This document shows, one piece after another, positions 63,720-64,000 of a DNA stretch of 64,000 nucleotides. A program made the translations under genes and the position numbers. The notes below the pieces were generated by a model. The model saw only the letters and a list, made by a program, of their open reading frames with translations, was not told the origin of the DNA and did not search any database. Source of the DNA: Gyrodactylus bullatarudis. Lineage: Eukaryota; Platyhelminthes; Monogenea; Gyrodactylidea; Gyrodactylidae. Each line of letters starts with the position of its first letter. The first letter of the stretch is position 1. The stretch is taken from contig SSNU01001114.1 of NCBI GenBank assembly GCA_012064415.1, forward strand, positions 62,001-126,000, given 5' to 3'.

Positions 63720-64000
63720 AATATATTAAATCACTAAATGTATTTTCAAAGGATCATCAGTTGTGTCACTTTAAAAATGATAGAATTTTAAAAAGTCAAT
63801 GAATATAATAATTTACAAATTCTCAAAGAAATAGTAAAAGATTAAGAAACAGAATAAAATGTGAGCTAAACAACACCAAAACTCTCCAATAAATAGCAGA
63901 AATGGAGAGAAAAGGGAAAAAGCTCACATCTGCCAGGGTAGAGGAATAATTTTTTTTTGATTCTATCATTTTTAAAGTGACACTACTGATGATTCTTTGA
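63720..64000 (-). mobile_element. Penelope-like terminal fragment with inverted ends
   Basis: Internal sequence (GAAATAGTAAAAG, CAAAACTCTCCAATAAATAG, GGGAAAAAGCTCACAT) matches the 3' non-coding part of copies 1 and 2. The 63746-63785 segment is repeated in inverse orientation at about 63960-64000, each carrying the CATCAG/CTGATGA hairpin, so about 200 bp of element is bounded by inverted terminal repeats. It may continue past the window. Confidence 0.7.

Larger units (their letters stand above)
59666..64000 (+). other. Calcineurin intron 4, incomplete
   Basis: Donor GAAT|GTGAGT at 59666. It contains a family B half-end (about 59860-59960), repeat X (61072-61380), a family B remnant (about 61396-61713), a decayed LINE (62130-62730), a family B copy (62838-63511) and a Penelope terminus (63720-64000). 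No calcineurin exon is seen before the window ends. Confidence 0.8.

Noticed and set aside
1..64000. tRNA, rRNA, CRISPR arrays, bacterial operons or viral genes
   Set aside because: No cloverleaf with A/B boxes, no rRNA cores, no spaced direct repeats and no viral structural genes were found. The sequence is clearly intron-bearing animal DNA.

Overview
This window comes from an animal (metazoan) nuclear genome. The DNA is strongly AT-rich. The genes are split by GT-AG introns, the encoded proteins are animal-type (SUN-domain protein, Gemin5, lysosomal/prostatic-type acid phosphatases, calcineurin A), and the introns and intergenic DNA are filled with Penelope-like and non-LTR retroelements and foldback/MITE-like repeats. 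I cannot name the phylum from sequence alone. Ultra-short introns (32, 37, 40 and 41 bp) beside introns of 15-20 kb, and a gene whose start codon is missing from its first clear exon, would fit a lineage with spliced-leader trans-splicing such as a flatworm. That is inference.

Layout. Positions 1-8780 hold two minus-strand genes in tandem. Gemin5 (8780-3001) is complete, with 11 exons that join in frame to about 1282 codons. Directly downstream is a SUN1/2-like inner nuclear membrane protein (about 2915 to beyond position 1), whose 3' end lies outside the window. Positions 8956-23599 hold a plus-strand cluster of three histidine acid phosphatase paralogues (8956-10116, 11711-18012, 21478-23599), with a small secreted cysteine-containing peptide gene (20913-21104) between the second and third. 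From 23914 to beyond 64000 lies the 5' half of the calcineurin A catalytic subunit. Only four exons (about 490 coding bases) are visible, separated by introns of 110, 20144 and 15011 bp and an incomplete one of more than 4.3 kb.

How the genes relate. The three phosphatases share exon ends and core motifs but differ at both ends of their function. Copy 1 is a soluble secreted form whose active-site arginines are replaced. Copy 2 has an intact active site and a C-terminal membrane anchor with a very short tail. Copy 3 has an intact active site, a membrane anchor and a cytoplasmic GYANI motif like the lysosomal sorting signal of vertebrate ACP2. Gemin5 and phosphatase 1 are head to head, 175 bp apart.

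Mobile DNA. Penelope-like GIY-YIG/RT copies lie at about 14290-14715, 18323-19475, 29856-31153, 40943-41284, 55832-56260 and 63720-64000. A non-LTR RT lies at 26278-27812, with a decayed relative at about 62130-62730. Several families of short palindromic elements sit mostly inside introns. The most striking non-coding structures are a perfect 56-bp inverted repeat (38685-38803), a hairpin with covarying stem pairs around a CATCAG/CTGATGA loop at Penelope ends, and a 747-bp foldback element in the calcineurin intron. I found no tRNA, rRNA, CRISPR or prokaryotic features. No clearly undescribed system is proven here; the best candidates are listed as findings.
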